Source: Streptomyces bungoensis (GTDB lineage Bacteria; Actinomycetota; Actinomycetes; Streptomycetales; Streptomycetaceae). From it: 64,000 nucleotides of DNA. Positions 35,493-44,445 of this stretch are shown in pieces. The DNA is taken from NCBI RefSeq assembly GCF_001514215.1, contig NZ_KQ948851.1:240636-304635 (forward strand), in the 5' to 3' direction. The notes under the pieces are model-generated. The model saw only the letters and a list, made by a program, of their open reading frames with translations, made no database searches and had not been told where the DNA came from. The translations under genes were made by a program, and so were the position numbers. Within the stretch, counting starts at the first letter, position 1, and every line of letters begins with the position of its first letter.

Positions 35493-38400
35493 AGCGCCGC
35501 CCAGGTCCAGGGCCGGGCCGGGTCGGCCGCGCGCAGGGCCCGCACGGTCTCGTGCAGCGCGAGGGCGGCGGGCAGCGGGCCCGGGTCCGGCAGGGCGGGG
35601 GCCAGGGTGCCGTGGAAGGCGGCGGCCGCGTCGGCCGCGAACGCGTCCCCGACCTCCCAGAGCGTGGCCACCGACTGGGTGTAGCCGGCCAGCTGGAAGA
35701 CGGAGGCGAGGTGGATCACCTCGTCGACGAGCGCCGGCGACGAACTGCCCCGGGCCGTGCCGCAGGCGGACAGGTAGGCCAGTTCGGCCGATTCCAGGCG
35801 CAGTTCCGCGATGTCCCCGATCAGCAGGTCGCCGTCGGCGAGCAGCAGCCGGCCGGCGGCCGCGTCCTCCGGGTCGCTGCCGGCGTGGCAGGCGAAGTGC
35901 ACCACGGCCGCGTCCCTCAGCGCCCTGCGCACCGCCTCCCGGGTGGCGGCCGCCCCGATCAGCGGGGTGCCGCCGCCCGCCGCCACCGCGGCCGTGGCCT
36001 CGGTGACCGTCCGGGCCAGCGGCGCCTGCCCGGCCGTCTCCGGCATGGCCACGGCCACCACCGCGCGCCGGCCCGGGGCCGCGCGCCGGCGCGCCCGGGC
36101 GAACAGCAGGGCGCGCAGCGTCGGCGTGTAGGAGGAGGCGACCCGGTCGAGGACCGCCGCGCCCGCCGGCGCGTCCGGCCCGTGGTGCCCGGCGGCGTGC
36201 AGCGGGAAGGAGTTGAGCACGCCCGACGGCGACCACCACAGCCGCGGCCAGGGCGCCCCCGGCGCCGGCGGTCCGGTGAACCCCAGCGCCTCCAGCACCG
36301 GTTCGGCCACGACGTCCCACAGCCAGGCCAGGGTTCCGGTGAAGATCCCCCGCGCCTCCTCGAACAGCGGGTCGTGCGGCCCGGCCGTCAGCGTCTCCAC
36401 GGCCAGCCGGAACGCCTCGGCCTGCGCGACCAGGTCGGAGGCGTACAGCCGGGGCAGCGGCACCGTGCGCAGCCCGTCGGAGCACAGCGCCAGGGCGTCG
36501 CAGCGGCGCGGATGGACGTTGACGCTGACCACCGGGCCCTCCGCGGCGGCCGGCCGCAGGTCGTCCAGGCCGAGCGGCAGCGGGGTGAGGAACCGCTGGA
36601 AGCCCGGGCGCCGCTGCAGCTCGGTGATCAGCCGGGCCGCCTCCCCGGTCACCCCCTGCTGCGCCTCGATCTCCTCCTGCGTGGGCCGGCGGCCGGGCTC
36701 CAGGCTCCGGCGCAGCGCCCGCAGCCGCTCCAGGGTGTCGCGCAGCCGGTTGTGCAGCGCGGCGTCGGCGCCGTGCAGGACCGCGAGTTCGCGGCGGGCG
36801 TTCAGGGCCGTCGACAGCAGGTGGGCGCGGCCGTCCTCCAGCGTCTCCAGGGCCTTCACCGGGTCGCGGGAGTCGAGGGCCCGGGCGGCGCCGTCGGAGG
36901 CCAGCCGGGTGATCAGGCTCGGTGACCGGCCCGGCCGGGGCGCCTCCTGCCCGAGCAGCTGGGCGTCCTGGACGCGGGACCGGACGGCCGAGGTCCACAT
37001 CGACAGCAGCCGCGCCGTCAGCCCGTCCGGCTCCGGTACGGCGGTCAGCTCGCGGGCGAGGGCCTCCGCCTCGGTGAAGTCCGCGGCCTCCCGCCACATC
37101 CCGTGCCGGACGAACAGCATCAGGGCGAGCATCGCGCGCGTGTCGTCGTACTCCCGGCTGCCCGGCTCCAGCCCGGCCAGCCGGCGGCGGGCACCCCGGA
37201 CGCCCTCCTCCACGGCCCGCACGTGCTCGAACGGGGACTCGATCGCGTACGCCAGCGCCGTGTGCCCGGCGAACAGCTCGGGGTCGATGCCCATGTCCCG
37301 CATCTGCTGCGGGAGTTCCTCGAACAGCTCGCGCAGCAGCGGCAGCGTCTCGCGCATCCGGTCCAGGCGGGCCGCCTGGTCCTCCGTCCCGTCCGTCGAG
37401 GCGTGCATGATCCTCATCAGGACCAGCGTGGACCGGCTGCTCTTCAGGAAGCGGTGCTCGGGGAGGTCGGCCGGCATCCGGGACAGCACCCGGTCGTGCA
37501 CCTCGACGAGTTCGTCGAGCCCACCGGTGTCGACCGGGGCCTGCGGGACGGGCGCCGGCTCGCCGGCATCGCCCCGGAGCAGCTCGGCGAGGGCCTCGGC
37601 GCGTTCCTCCTCGGGCAGCCGGGAGATGCGCCGGGCCTGCATCTCGAAGGCCTTGGCGAGGACGTCGCCCAGCGAGGCCTGGTGCGGGTAGCCGAGGACC
37701 AGGTTGCCGAAGTCCATCAGCTCCTGGCCGCGGCTGCCGCCGCTCTGCGGGCCCATGCCCAGCAGGCCCATCACGGCGGCGATGGGATGGTCCCCGCCCT
37801 CCCCGGTGAGCACGGGCCGCAGGATCTCGTCGATGGCGTCCGCGTCGTCCCGCCGCTCCGGGGTGAGATCGGCGCGGGAGGCCAGTTCGCCCTTGAGCAC
37901 GGCCGCCTGGAACAGCAGCGCCTCCGCCTGCCCGGTCCGCCGGGCGTCCCCGGCGAACACCGGGTCGGCCCCCGCGAGCAGGTCGATCGCCTCCTGCGGC
38001 CGCTGCGCCGCGATCAGGCAGGCGGCCAGCCGCAGCAGGACGTCGCCGCGTTCCGGACGGCCCACCGGGGTCAGCTCCAGCAGCCGGTTCAGCACCCCGA
38101 CCGCCTCCGCGGCCTGTACGGCGGCGTGCGTCCGGTCGGCGCCGGGCGCGCCGGCCGTCAGGGCGCCGGCCAGCCGGTCGAGACGTTCGCGCAGCGCCTC
38201 CGTTTCCTCCTCCGGGGTCAGGGCGAGGGACTGCCGCAGCGCGCCGACGGCCTCGTCCCGCACGCCGGGGTCCACGTCCTCGCCCTCGCCGGCGCTCACG
38301 GCGTACAGCGTGAGGGCGTAGCCGAGGTCGGAGTACATCTGGGCCGGGTTGGCGCCGGCCGGGCCGGCGGCGCGGGTCGCCCGGCGCAGCAGCTCGATCG

Positions 38401-39184
38401 CCTCCGGCAGCAGGGTGCGGTCCTCCCGCGCGCTCGCCAGCGCCAGCAGCGCCAGGCCCAGGCCGTTGGCGCAGCGCGCGTGGCCGGCGTGGTCCGGGGG
38501 AGTGCGGGCGAAGGCCGTGCGCAGGACGTCCACGGCCTCGGGCAGCCGCTCCGGACCGGCCTCGCCGCGGATGCACGCCAGCAGCAGCGCGTAGCCGAGG
38601 TTGCAGCCTGCCAGCGCCCGGTCGGTGCTCTCCGGCGCCAGGTGCGGCATGACCTCCCGGGTCACGTCGGCGGCCGCCCGCACGGCCTGCGGCCAGTCCA
38701 GGGCGCTGCCCAGCTCCAGCAGCAGCGCCGCCACGTCGGCGACGGCGGTGACATGCCGGTGGACCATCGCCCCCGGCTCCTCGGGCCGCCGCCCCCCGGG
38801 GCCGAGCAGCTGCTCGAACGCCGTCCGCAGCGGCGGCGGCAGGACGTCCGGGGTGCCGGGCAGATGGAAGTGGAACGGGGCGATCAGCAGCACACCGGTA
38901 CGGGCGTCCGCGGCGGACGCGGGCGCCTCGCGCCGGTCGTCGGCGCGGACCAGCAGCGCCACGCCGAGGGTGTACGCCACCTCCTCGTCGATGCCGTGGG
39001 TGCCGTCGGGGCGGACGCCCACCAGGTGCCGCAGCAGCGCGTCGGTCTCGGCGCGGGCCTCGTCCGTGTGCAGCACGGCGGTGCCCTGGGGGCCGCCGAC
39101 GCCCTCCAGCCGTGCCCGGACCGCCGTCAGCAGCCGCTGCCGCTCGCCGGCGGACTCCTGCGGCGGGGCCGTGTCCGACGTCAT
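35474..39184 (-). CDS. CHAT-domain (caspase-like) protein with long helical repeat region
   Basis: 1236 residues from the ATG at 39184, which has GGAGGATC upstream. The first 900 residues are almost all alpha-helical, with recognisable TPR-like pairs (ALAGCNLGYALLLACI, NGLGLALLALASA, YSDLGYALTLYAV, LLRLAACLIAAQRPQEAI). The C-terminal CHAT domain (about 980-1236) has the caspase-type dyad: His1100 in HFACHA and Cys1141 in YLSACGT, so it should be an active Cys protease. CHAT proteases are known as effectors in programmed-death and conflict systems. No signal peptide or membrane helix is seen. It lies 62 nt downstream of the membrane-protein gene, in one direction with it and the 130-residue gene. 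Confidence 0.92.
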   Translation of the reverse strand: MTSDTAPPQESAGERQRLLTAVRARLEGVGGPQGTAVLHTDEARAETDALLRHLVGVRPDGTHGIDEEVAYTLGVALLVRADDRREAPASAADARTGVLLIAPFHFHLPGTPDVLPPPLRTAFEQLLGPGGRRPEEPGAMVHRHVTAVADVAALLLELGSALDWPQAVRAAADVTREVMPHLAPESTDRALAGCNLGYALLLACIRGEAGPERLPEAVDVLRTAFARTPPDHAGHARCANGLGLALLALASAREDRTLLPEAIELLRRATRAAGPAGANPAQMYSDLGYALTLYAVSAGEGEDVDPGVRDEAVGALRQSLALTPEEETEALRERLDRLAGALTAGAPGADRTHAAVQAAEAVGVLNRLLELTPVGRPERGDVLLRLAACLIAAQRPQEAIDLLAGADPVFAGDARRTGQAEALLFQAAVLKGELASRADLTPERRDDADAIDEILRPVLTGEGGDHPIAAVMGLLGMGPQSGGSRGQELMDFGNLVLGYPHQASLGDVLAKAFEMQARRISRLPEEERAEALAELLRGDAGEPAPVPQAPVDTGGLDELVEVHDRVLSRMPADLPEHRFLKSSRSTLVLMRIMHASTDGTEDQAARLDRMRETLPLLRELFEELPQQMRDMGIDPELFAGHTALAYAIESPFEHVRAVEEGVRGARRRLAGLEPGSREYDDTRAMLALMLFVRHGMWREAADFTEAEALARELTAVPEPDGLTARLLSMWTSAVRSRVQDAQLLGQEAPRPGRSPSLITRLASDGAARALDSRDPVKALETLEDGRAHLLSTALNARRELAVLHGADAALHNRLRDTLERLRALRRSLEPGRRPTQEEIEAQQGVTGEAARLITELQRRPGFQRFLTPLPLGLDDLRPAAAEGPVVSVNVHPRRCDALALCSDGLRTVPLPRLYASDLVAQAEAFRLAVETLTAGPHDPLFEEARGIFTGTLAWLWDVVAEPVLEALGFTGPPAPGAPWPRLWWSPSGVLNSFPLHAAGHHGPDAPAGAAVLDRVASSYTPTLRALLFARARRRAAPGRRAVVAVAMPETAGQAPLARTVTEATAAVAAGGGTPLIGAAATREAVRRALRDAAVVHFACHAGSDPEDAAAGRLLLADGDLLIGDIAELRLESAELAYLSACGTARGSSSPALVDEVIHLASVFQLAGYTQSVATLWEVGDAFAADAAAAFHGTLAPALPDPGPLPAALALHETVRALRAADPARPWTWAALVHAGA

Positions 39185-39246
39185 GTGCCGATCCTCCGGG
39201 GCTCGTTCGGGCGGACTGCTGTCTGTTCGAGGGACGGCCGGCCCCG

Positions 39247-40125
39247 TCATCCGTGCCGCGGTCCCGCCCCCTTGCGGAACAGCTCGGTGACGGCGGGACC
39301 GGCGCTCATCCGCACGGGGCGGGTCTCCGGGTCGAACCGCTCGAACAGCTCCGGCAGATGGACGTCGACCGCGGACTCCACCAACTCGGCGTACTCCTCG
39401 GCGCGTTCCCGTCCGCGCCGCCAGGCCACCAGGCCCGCGCCCGCCCCGGCCACGGCCGCCGGCCACCACACCGCGCCCAGCAGCAGGTACAGCACCGCCC
39501 AGCCGCCCAGGCGCATCGCCTCGTCCAGCCGCTGCCGGGACTCGGTGAGCGGGGCCCGCGAGGAGTCCGGCAGCAGCAGCCACAACCGGGGCCATGCGTC
39601 GGCCAGTTCCACCCGGTACTGCAACCGGATCCGCACCGCGGGCGCCCGCAGCCGGTCCCCGATCCAGGTCGGGCACTGCGGCCGCACCAGCGCCACCTCG
39701 TTGCGCGCGGCCTCCAGGGCCCCCAGGCCGGTCGCCGGGCCGCCCTGCCGGCACGCGGCGTCGCGGGCCTCCCAGGCGCGCTGCCGGCGCCGGGTGAGCC
39801 GGTCCGCCAGGCGCCCGAGCGGCCCCGGCCAACTGCCCTGCAGAGCGCGCTCGTACGGGCCCGCCAGCGCCTCGGCCAGCAGCGCGGCGGCGAACGACGC
39901 GGCCAGCACCCCGAGGAGCAGCACCGCCGTACGCGTCGAACCGGAGCCGGCGCCGGTCAGCGCCCGCAGCCGGTGCCGCAGCAACTCCAGGTCCGACCAG
40001 CGCCGTTGGCCCAGCGTCAGGGCGGTGGCCGCCAGCGCGGTGAACACCAGGCCCGGCAGCACCAGCGCCGCCGCCCAGCGCTCGGCGAGCCTGCGGCCCA
40101 CGTCGGTGACCAGCCCGGTCAGCAT
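39247..40125 (-). CDS. three-helix membrane protein next to the CHAT gene
   Basis: 292 residues. Transmembrane helices at about 17-39, 65-89 and 208-234. The cytoplasmic loop between helices 2 and 3 contains CPTWIGDRLRA, then AWPRLWLLLPD, a pattern I recognise in actinobacterial membrane proteins of this size but cannot assign. The C-terminal 55 residues are soluble and acidic. It begins 10 nt downstream of the 130-residue gene and precedes the CHAT gene by 62 nt, which points to one operon. A role as membrane platform for the CHAT protein is inferred from context only. Confidence 0.8.
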   Translation of the reverse strand: MLTGLVTDVGRRLAERWAAALVLPGLVFTALAATALTLGQRRWSDLELLRHRLRALTGAGSGSTRTAVLLLGVLAASFAAALLAEALAGPYERALQGSWPGPLGRLADRLTRRRQRAWEARDAACRQGGPATGLGALEAARNEVALVRPQCPTWIGDRLRAPAVRIRLQYRVELADAWPRLWLLLPDSSRAPLTESRQRLDEAMRLGGWAVLYLLLGAVWWPAAVAGAGAGLVAWRRGRERAEEYAELVESAVDVHLPELFERFDPETRPVRMSAGPAVTELFRKGAGPRHG

Positions 40126-40135
40126 GCCGGGCCGC

Positions 40136-40528
40136 TCAGCTCTCGGCGTCGAAGCGCAGGGCCAGGTCGAACACCTCGCACACCGGCACTTCCTCGTCCA
40201 CCCTCCTGGGCTCCCGCCGGGCGCAGACCCCGCGCGGGCAGACGTACGCACCGGGCACCGTACGGGGTCCGGCGCCGGCGACCGCCGGCGGCAGGGTCGT
40301 CGAGCGCGCATCCCCCGCCCCCGGGGGCGGGGGAGGGCGCAGCAGCCCCAGCGCGGACAGGTGCTCGTCGAGCGGCTCACCGGCCCGCGCGGCCCGCACC
40401 GCCCGGTCGATCACGAGCCGCTTCGCCGCCCCGACCGGGCCCCGGTGCATCCGGCGCAGCCGGGGCAACAGGCCGCACAGCAGGGCTACTTGTTCATCAT
40501 GGTCCTCAAGTGACGGCACGTCACCCAT
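40136..40528 (-). CDS. 130-residue protein with CPxxxC motif, first gene of the CHAT operon
   Basis: 130 residues. The N-terminal 60 are helical (DEQVALLCGLLPRLRRMHRG, then RLVIDRAVRAARAGEPLDEHL) and a Pro-rich linker follows. The C-terminal 45 carry AYVCPRGVCARRE, a CPxxxCxR motif that could bind metal or be a redox or recognition site, and an acidic end. The protein is fully inside the antisense shadow of no other convincing gene. GAGGATC precedes the ATG at 40528 at about 10 nt. It starts 87 nt from the divergent beta-helix AAA gene. Its homologue family is not one I can name. Confidence 0.7.
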   Translation of the reverse strand: MGDVPSLEDHDEQVALLCGLLPRLRRMHRGPVGAAKRLVIDRAVRAARAGEPLDEHLSALGLLRPPPPPGAGDARSTTLPPAVAGAGPRTVPGAYVCPRGVCARREPRRVDEEVPVCEVFDLALRFDAES

Positions 40529-40615
40529 GGTAGTCGGATCCTCTACGCTTGATCCCGGGATCGGCCCGGCAGGCACCGTGGCCGAGCGCACACGACAGCG
40601 GACGGGGGTACGCGG
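40529..40615. promoter_or_regulatory. divergent promoter region with a 12-bp palindrome
   Basis: The 87 nt between the two divergent start codons contain GATCCCGGGATC (40551-40562), a perfect 12-bp palindrome, next to a TACGCT-type -10 candidate (40544-40549) on the plus strand. A regulator bound here could switch both arms of the locus together. No sigma consensus is convincing beyond that. Confidence 0.45.
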
Positions 40616-43600
40616 GTGGACGTCCTGCTCGGCACCGGGGACGGGGAGGACGCCGCACGCCCCGCGGCACCGCCCGGCACCCCGCCCGCACCCCGCGCCA
40701 CGTTCCGCCGCGACCTGCACACCGTGCGCGCCCGGCTGTGGGCCGCCGCCGGGGCGGGAGCGGGCACGCTGGTGTGCTGCCTGTCCGCCGACGGCGCCCG
40801 CGCGGCCGGGGCACCCGCACCCGTGGTCGCCGAGAGCGCGCTCGGCGCGGCCGTCCTGGCCCTGCTCTGCCTGCGCCTGCTGCTGACCTCCCTGCCGCCG
40901 GCCGCCCTCGTCGTCGACGCGGCGGGCGTCGCCTGGCGCGGCCCGCTGCGCCGGCTGCGCCTCCCCTGGGCGGACGTCGACCACGTCTGCGTCGTCCCGG
41001 TCGCGGACCGGCGCCTGCTGCGCAGCGGCCACCGCCACCCCGAGCAGCTGCTGCTGCGGACGACGGCACCGGCGGCCCGGCGCCGCGTCCACCGCCTGCC
41101 CGGACTCGGGCCGGGCCCCCGCTGGGACCGCTCCTGGGAGGGCCTCACCGTGGACCTGCGCCTGCTGGACGCCGACCCGGGCGCCCTCGACCGGGCCCTC
41201 GAGGCGCACGCCGGGCCCCGCTGGCGCCGTACCGGGCTCCCGCCGCACGGCTCCGGGCACCGCGTCCCCGGCCGCCTGCGCTCCCCGCTCGCCGCACGCC
41301 TCACCCACCGGCACCGGCACCTGTCCTTCACCGTCTGGCTGCTGTGCTGCTGGGACTACGCCGCGTACAGCGCGACCGGCCCGGGCCCCGGCCTGCACTG
41401 GCCCTACCTGGGGGCCGCGGTCGCCGCCCCCGCCGTCGTCCTGCCGCCGCTCGCGGCGCTCGACCGGCTGCTCGGCCGGCCCTGCGCCCTGTACGTGGAC
41501 GCGGACGGCCTGCGGTTGCGCGCCGGCGCCGACGAGCGGGTCCTGCCGAGGGCCGCGGTGACCGGCACGGAGATCGCGTCCCCGCCCGACGGCCCCGGCG
41601 ACCGCCGCCCCCGCTGGACCCTGCTGGCCCACCTGTCCTCCGCCGCGCCGGGCCGGGGCTCCCGGACGGCGGCCGACGGCACCGCCCGGCCGCTTCCGAC
41701 CCCGCCGCCCCTGGTCGCCGAACCGCTGCACGGCTGCTTCCGCGGTGTCCCCGGCGGCCCGCTGGACGTCGTGCCGGTGCTGGCCGGCCCGGTCGGCGAG
41801 CCGCACGGGCTGTCCGTCCACCCCGAGCAACTCGCCCACGTCCTCGGCACGTACGGCATCCCGGTCACCGGACCGGACCGCGCCGGCGAGGCCGCGCACC
41901 GCTGGAGCGGTCCCGCCCTCGGCCCCGTACCCCCGCCGCCGGACCCGCCGCCCCCGCCGCCCGCGTCCCGCACGGCCGGCGCCGGCGAGCTGCGCGTGCT
42001 GCGGGTGGCGCGTACGGCGACCCGCGGGCACCGCACCATCGCCGCCGCGCTCGGCGCCCACACCGGCGACGGCCCGGTGTGCGTCCTGGTGGAACCGGGC
42101 CGCTACCCCGAACCCCTCGTCCTCAAGGGCGACGTGGAGATCCGCGCCGTCCGAGGGCCGGGCACCGTGACCGTGGAGCGGCCCACCGAGACCGCCGTCA
42201 GCGTGACCGGCAGCGCCGTGCTGACCGGGCTGACCGTCGTCGGCCGCGGCAAGGCGGCCGTGGCGGCCGGCTCCGGACGGCTCGTGCTGCGCGACTGCCG
42301 GCTGGCCGGGCACGGCGGCGCGGTCGCGCTCAGCGCGGGCGCGGACGCCGAGATCACCGTGACGGCGGGCGAACTCGCCGTCGGAACAGCCGTGCTGAGC
42401 GGCGCGCGCGCCCGGTTCCACGGCACCCGGTTCCAGGAGGCCCAGCAGGACGCGCTGCTGGTCACCGACGGCGCCCGGGCCGAACTGGCCGGCTGCGCCT
42501 TCGCCGACGCCCGAGGCGCCGGCGTGCACGTCACCGGCGCCGGCAGCCACGCCGGCCTCACCGGCTGCGTGTTCACCGGCACCGGCGCGCACGGCGTCCT
42601 CGCCGACGGGCACGGCACCGCCGAGGTGCGCGACTGCCGCTTCGAGGACCTCGCCGGCACCGCGCTGGGCTTCGCCGGCCAGGGCCACGGCAGCGTCGTC
42701 CGCACCCGGGTGCGCGGCGCGAACGCCGGCGCCGTCGTCACCGGCGGCGCCGACCCCGTCTTCCGCGAGTGCGCCTTCGAGGGCTGCCGGGGCGTCGGCC
42801 TCCGGGTGACCGAGGAGGCCCGCTGCGAGGTGCGCGAGTGCTCCTTCACCCGGGCCTCCAACGCCGCCCTGCACGTCGACCAGCGCGGCCGGCTGCGCCT
42901 GGACGGCTGCCGGATCGACGGCGCCCGCAAGGGAGTGGTGGTGGAGAACGGCCACGCCGTGCTCGTCCGTCTGGAGGCCCGCGCGCTGACCGAGTCCGCG
43001 GTGCGGCTGTGCCAGGACGGCACCGTCGAGATCAGCGAACTGCGCGCCGAGAACTGCCGGTACGGGGTGTACGGCTCCGACACCGGCTCGGCCGGCGAGG
43101 TCGGCGGAGCGGTCCTGCGCGAGCTGGGCGACAGCGGACTCGTCCTCACCGGCTCCGCGCGGCTCACCGCCCGGGACGTGCGCGTCGAGGGCACCCTCGG
43201 CGACGGCCTGTTCGTCCGCGACACCGCCGACCTGACCGTGCACCGGTGCACCGTCGAGCGGTCCGGGCGGCACGGCGTCCACCTCGTGGACAGCGCCGCC
43301 CTGAACGCCGAGGACCTCACCGTGACCGGCGCCGGGGCGCACGGCCTGCTCGCCGCGGACAGCAGCCACTTCGACCTCGCCGGCAGCGCCCTCACCGGCA
43401 GCGGCGGCGACGGCCTGCGCACCGACGGCGGCGCCCGCGGCCGGATCCGCGACAGCCGGATCACCGGCAGCCACGGCGAGGCCGTCACCGGCGAGGGCAC
43501 CGTGAGCCGCATCGCCGTGACCACCGACGCCACCCCGGCCGCGCCCCCGTCCGGCGCCGGGAACCCCCAGGCCGAACTCGACGCCCTGATCGGCCTGTCC

Positions 43601-44347
43601 GAGGCCAAACGGCAGGTGCGCAGCCAGACCGACCTGCTGCGGCTGGCCCGGCTGCGCCGCGAGGCCGGGCTGCCCGAGCCGCCCGGCGGCCGCCACCTGG
43701 TCTTCTCCGGCCCGCCGGGCACCGGCAAGACCACCGTGGCCCGGCTGTACGGCCGTATCCTCGCCGGCCTCGGCATCCTCACCGACGGCCGGCTGGTCGA
43801 GGTGCACCGCAGCGACCTGGTCGGCCAGTACCTCGGCTCCACCGCGCTGAAGACCCGCGAGGCCTTCGACCGCGCGCGCGGCGGCGTCCTGTTCATCGAC
43901 GAGGCCTACAGCCTCTCCCGCCGCTTCGGCGTGGGCCACGACTTCGGCCAGGAGGCCATCGACGAGCTGACCAAGCTGATGGAGGACCACCGCGACGACG
44001 TGGTGGTCATCGCGGCCGGCTACCCGGCGGAGATGGCGGAGTTCCTCACCGCCAACCCCGGCCTCGCCTCCCGCTTCTCCCGCACCGTGACCTTCCGGCC
44101 CTACGGCCCGGAGGAACTCGTGCGGATCGTGCGGCACCTGGCCGCGCGGCACGGCTTCGAACTGGACACGGGGATGGACGAGCTGCTGCTGGCCCGGTTC
44201 CGCGCCGAGCGGGAGGCCAACGGGCGTGACGCGCGCACCCTGTTCGAGGGCATGGTGGAGCGGCTGGCCGAGCGGCTCGCGACGGTCGAGCGCCCGGGCC
44301 ACCAGGAGTTGCTGATGCTGCGCGCCGACGACCTGCCCGGGGCATGA
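40616..44347 (+). CDS. membrane protein fusing a right-handed beta-helix to a CbxX/CfxQ-type AAA ATPase
   Basis: 1243 residues from the GTG at 40616 (GGGGG upstream). N-terminal cytoplasmic part, two transmembrane helices (about 43-92), a PH-like beta domain (ALVVDAAGVAWRG), two more helices (about 230-275), a second copy of that beta domain (ALYVDADGLRLRAG), and a Pro-rich linker (about 437-450). From about 460 to 965 comes a long right-handed parallel beta-helix of short repeats (for example LTGCVFTGTGAHGVLADG). The AAA domain is C-terminal: Walker A GPPGTGKT with K1038, Walker B LFIDEAY with D1095/E1096, sensor VVIAAGYP and the Arg of LASRFSR. It is divergent from the CHAT operon. Confidence 0.92.
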   Translation: MDVLLGTGDGEDAARPAAPPGTPPAPRATFRRDLHTVRARLWAAAGAGAGTLVCCLSADGARAAGAPAPVVAESALGAAVLALLCLRLLLTSLPPAALVVDAAGVAWRGPLRRLRLPWADVDHVCVVPVADRRLLRSGHRHPEQLLLRTTAPAARRRVHRLPGLGPGPRWDRSWEGLTVDLRLLDADPGALDRALEAHAGPRWRRTGLPPHGSGHRVPGRLRSPLAARLTHRHRHLSFTVWLLCCWDYAAYSATGPGPGLHWPYLGAAVAAPAVVLPPLAALDRLLGRPCALYVDADGLRLRAGADERVLPRAAVTGTEIASPPDGPGDRRPRWTLLAHLSSAAPGRGSRTAADGTARPLPTPPPLVAEPLHGCFRGVPGGPLDVVPVLAGPVGEPHGLSVHPEQLAHVLGTYGIPVTGPDRAGEAAHRWSGPALGPVPPPPDPPPPPPASRTAGAGELRVLRVARTATRGHRTIAAALGAHTGDGPVCVLVEPGRYPEPLVLKGDVEIRAVRGPGTVTVERPTETAVSVTGSAVLTGLTVVGRGKAAVAAGSGRLVLRDCRLAGHGGAVALSAGADAEITVTAGELAVGTAVLSGARARFHGTRFQEAQQDALLVTDGARAELAGCAFADARGAGVHVTGAGSHAGLTGCVFTGTGAHGVLADGHGTAEVRDCRFEDLAGTALGFAGQGHGSVVRTRVRGANAGAVVTGGADPVFRECAFEGCRGVGLRVTEEARCEVRECSFTRASNAALHVDQRGRLRLDGCRIDGARKGVVVENGHAVLVRLEARALTESAVRLCQDGTVEISELRAENCRYGVYGSDTGSAGEVGGAVLRELGDSGLVLTGSARLTARDVRVEGTLGDGLFVRDTADLTVHRCTVERSGRHGVHLVDSAALNAEDLTVTGAGAHGLLAADSSHFDLAGSALTGSGGDGLRTDGGARGRIRDSRITGSHGEAVTGEGTVSRIAVTTDATPAAPPSGAGNPQAELDALIGLSEAKRQVRSQTDLLRLARLRREAGLPEPPGGRHLVFSGPPGTGKTTVARLYGRILAGLGILTDGRLVEVHRSDLVGQYLGSTALKTREAFDRARGGVLFIDEAYSLSRRFGVGHDFGQEAIDELTKLMEDHRDDVVVIAAGYPAEMAEFLTANPGLASRFSRTVTFRPYGPEELVRIVRHLAARHGFELDTGMDELLLARFRAEREANGRDARTLFEGMVERLAERLATVERPGHQELLMLRADDLPGA

Positions 44348-44445
44348 ACGCCGGGCGCGCGCGGGCTTCCGAGCTGCTGAAACCCCCGCCGTCTAGACTC
44401 TCCGGCAACGGCCAGGCTCCGCCCAACCGAAGGAAACGCGGCGTT

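Noticed and set aside
40549..44229. 1226-codon open frame on the plus strand and a 1388-codon open frame on the minus strand across the beta-helix AAA gene
   Set aside because: Arg/Pro/Ala-rich translations without domains, produced by the high GC of the third codon position. The 3' end of the minus frame (40136-40528) is kept as a gene because it has its own start, RBS and a plausible sequence.
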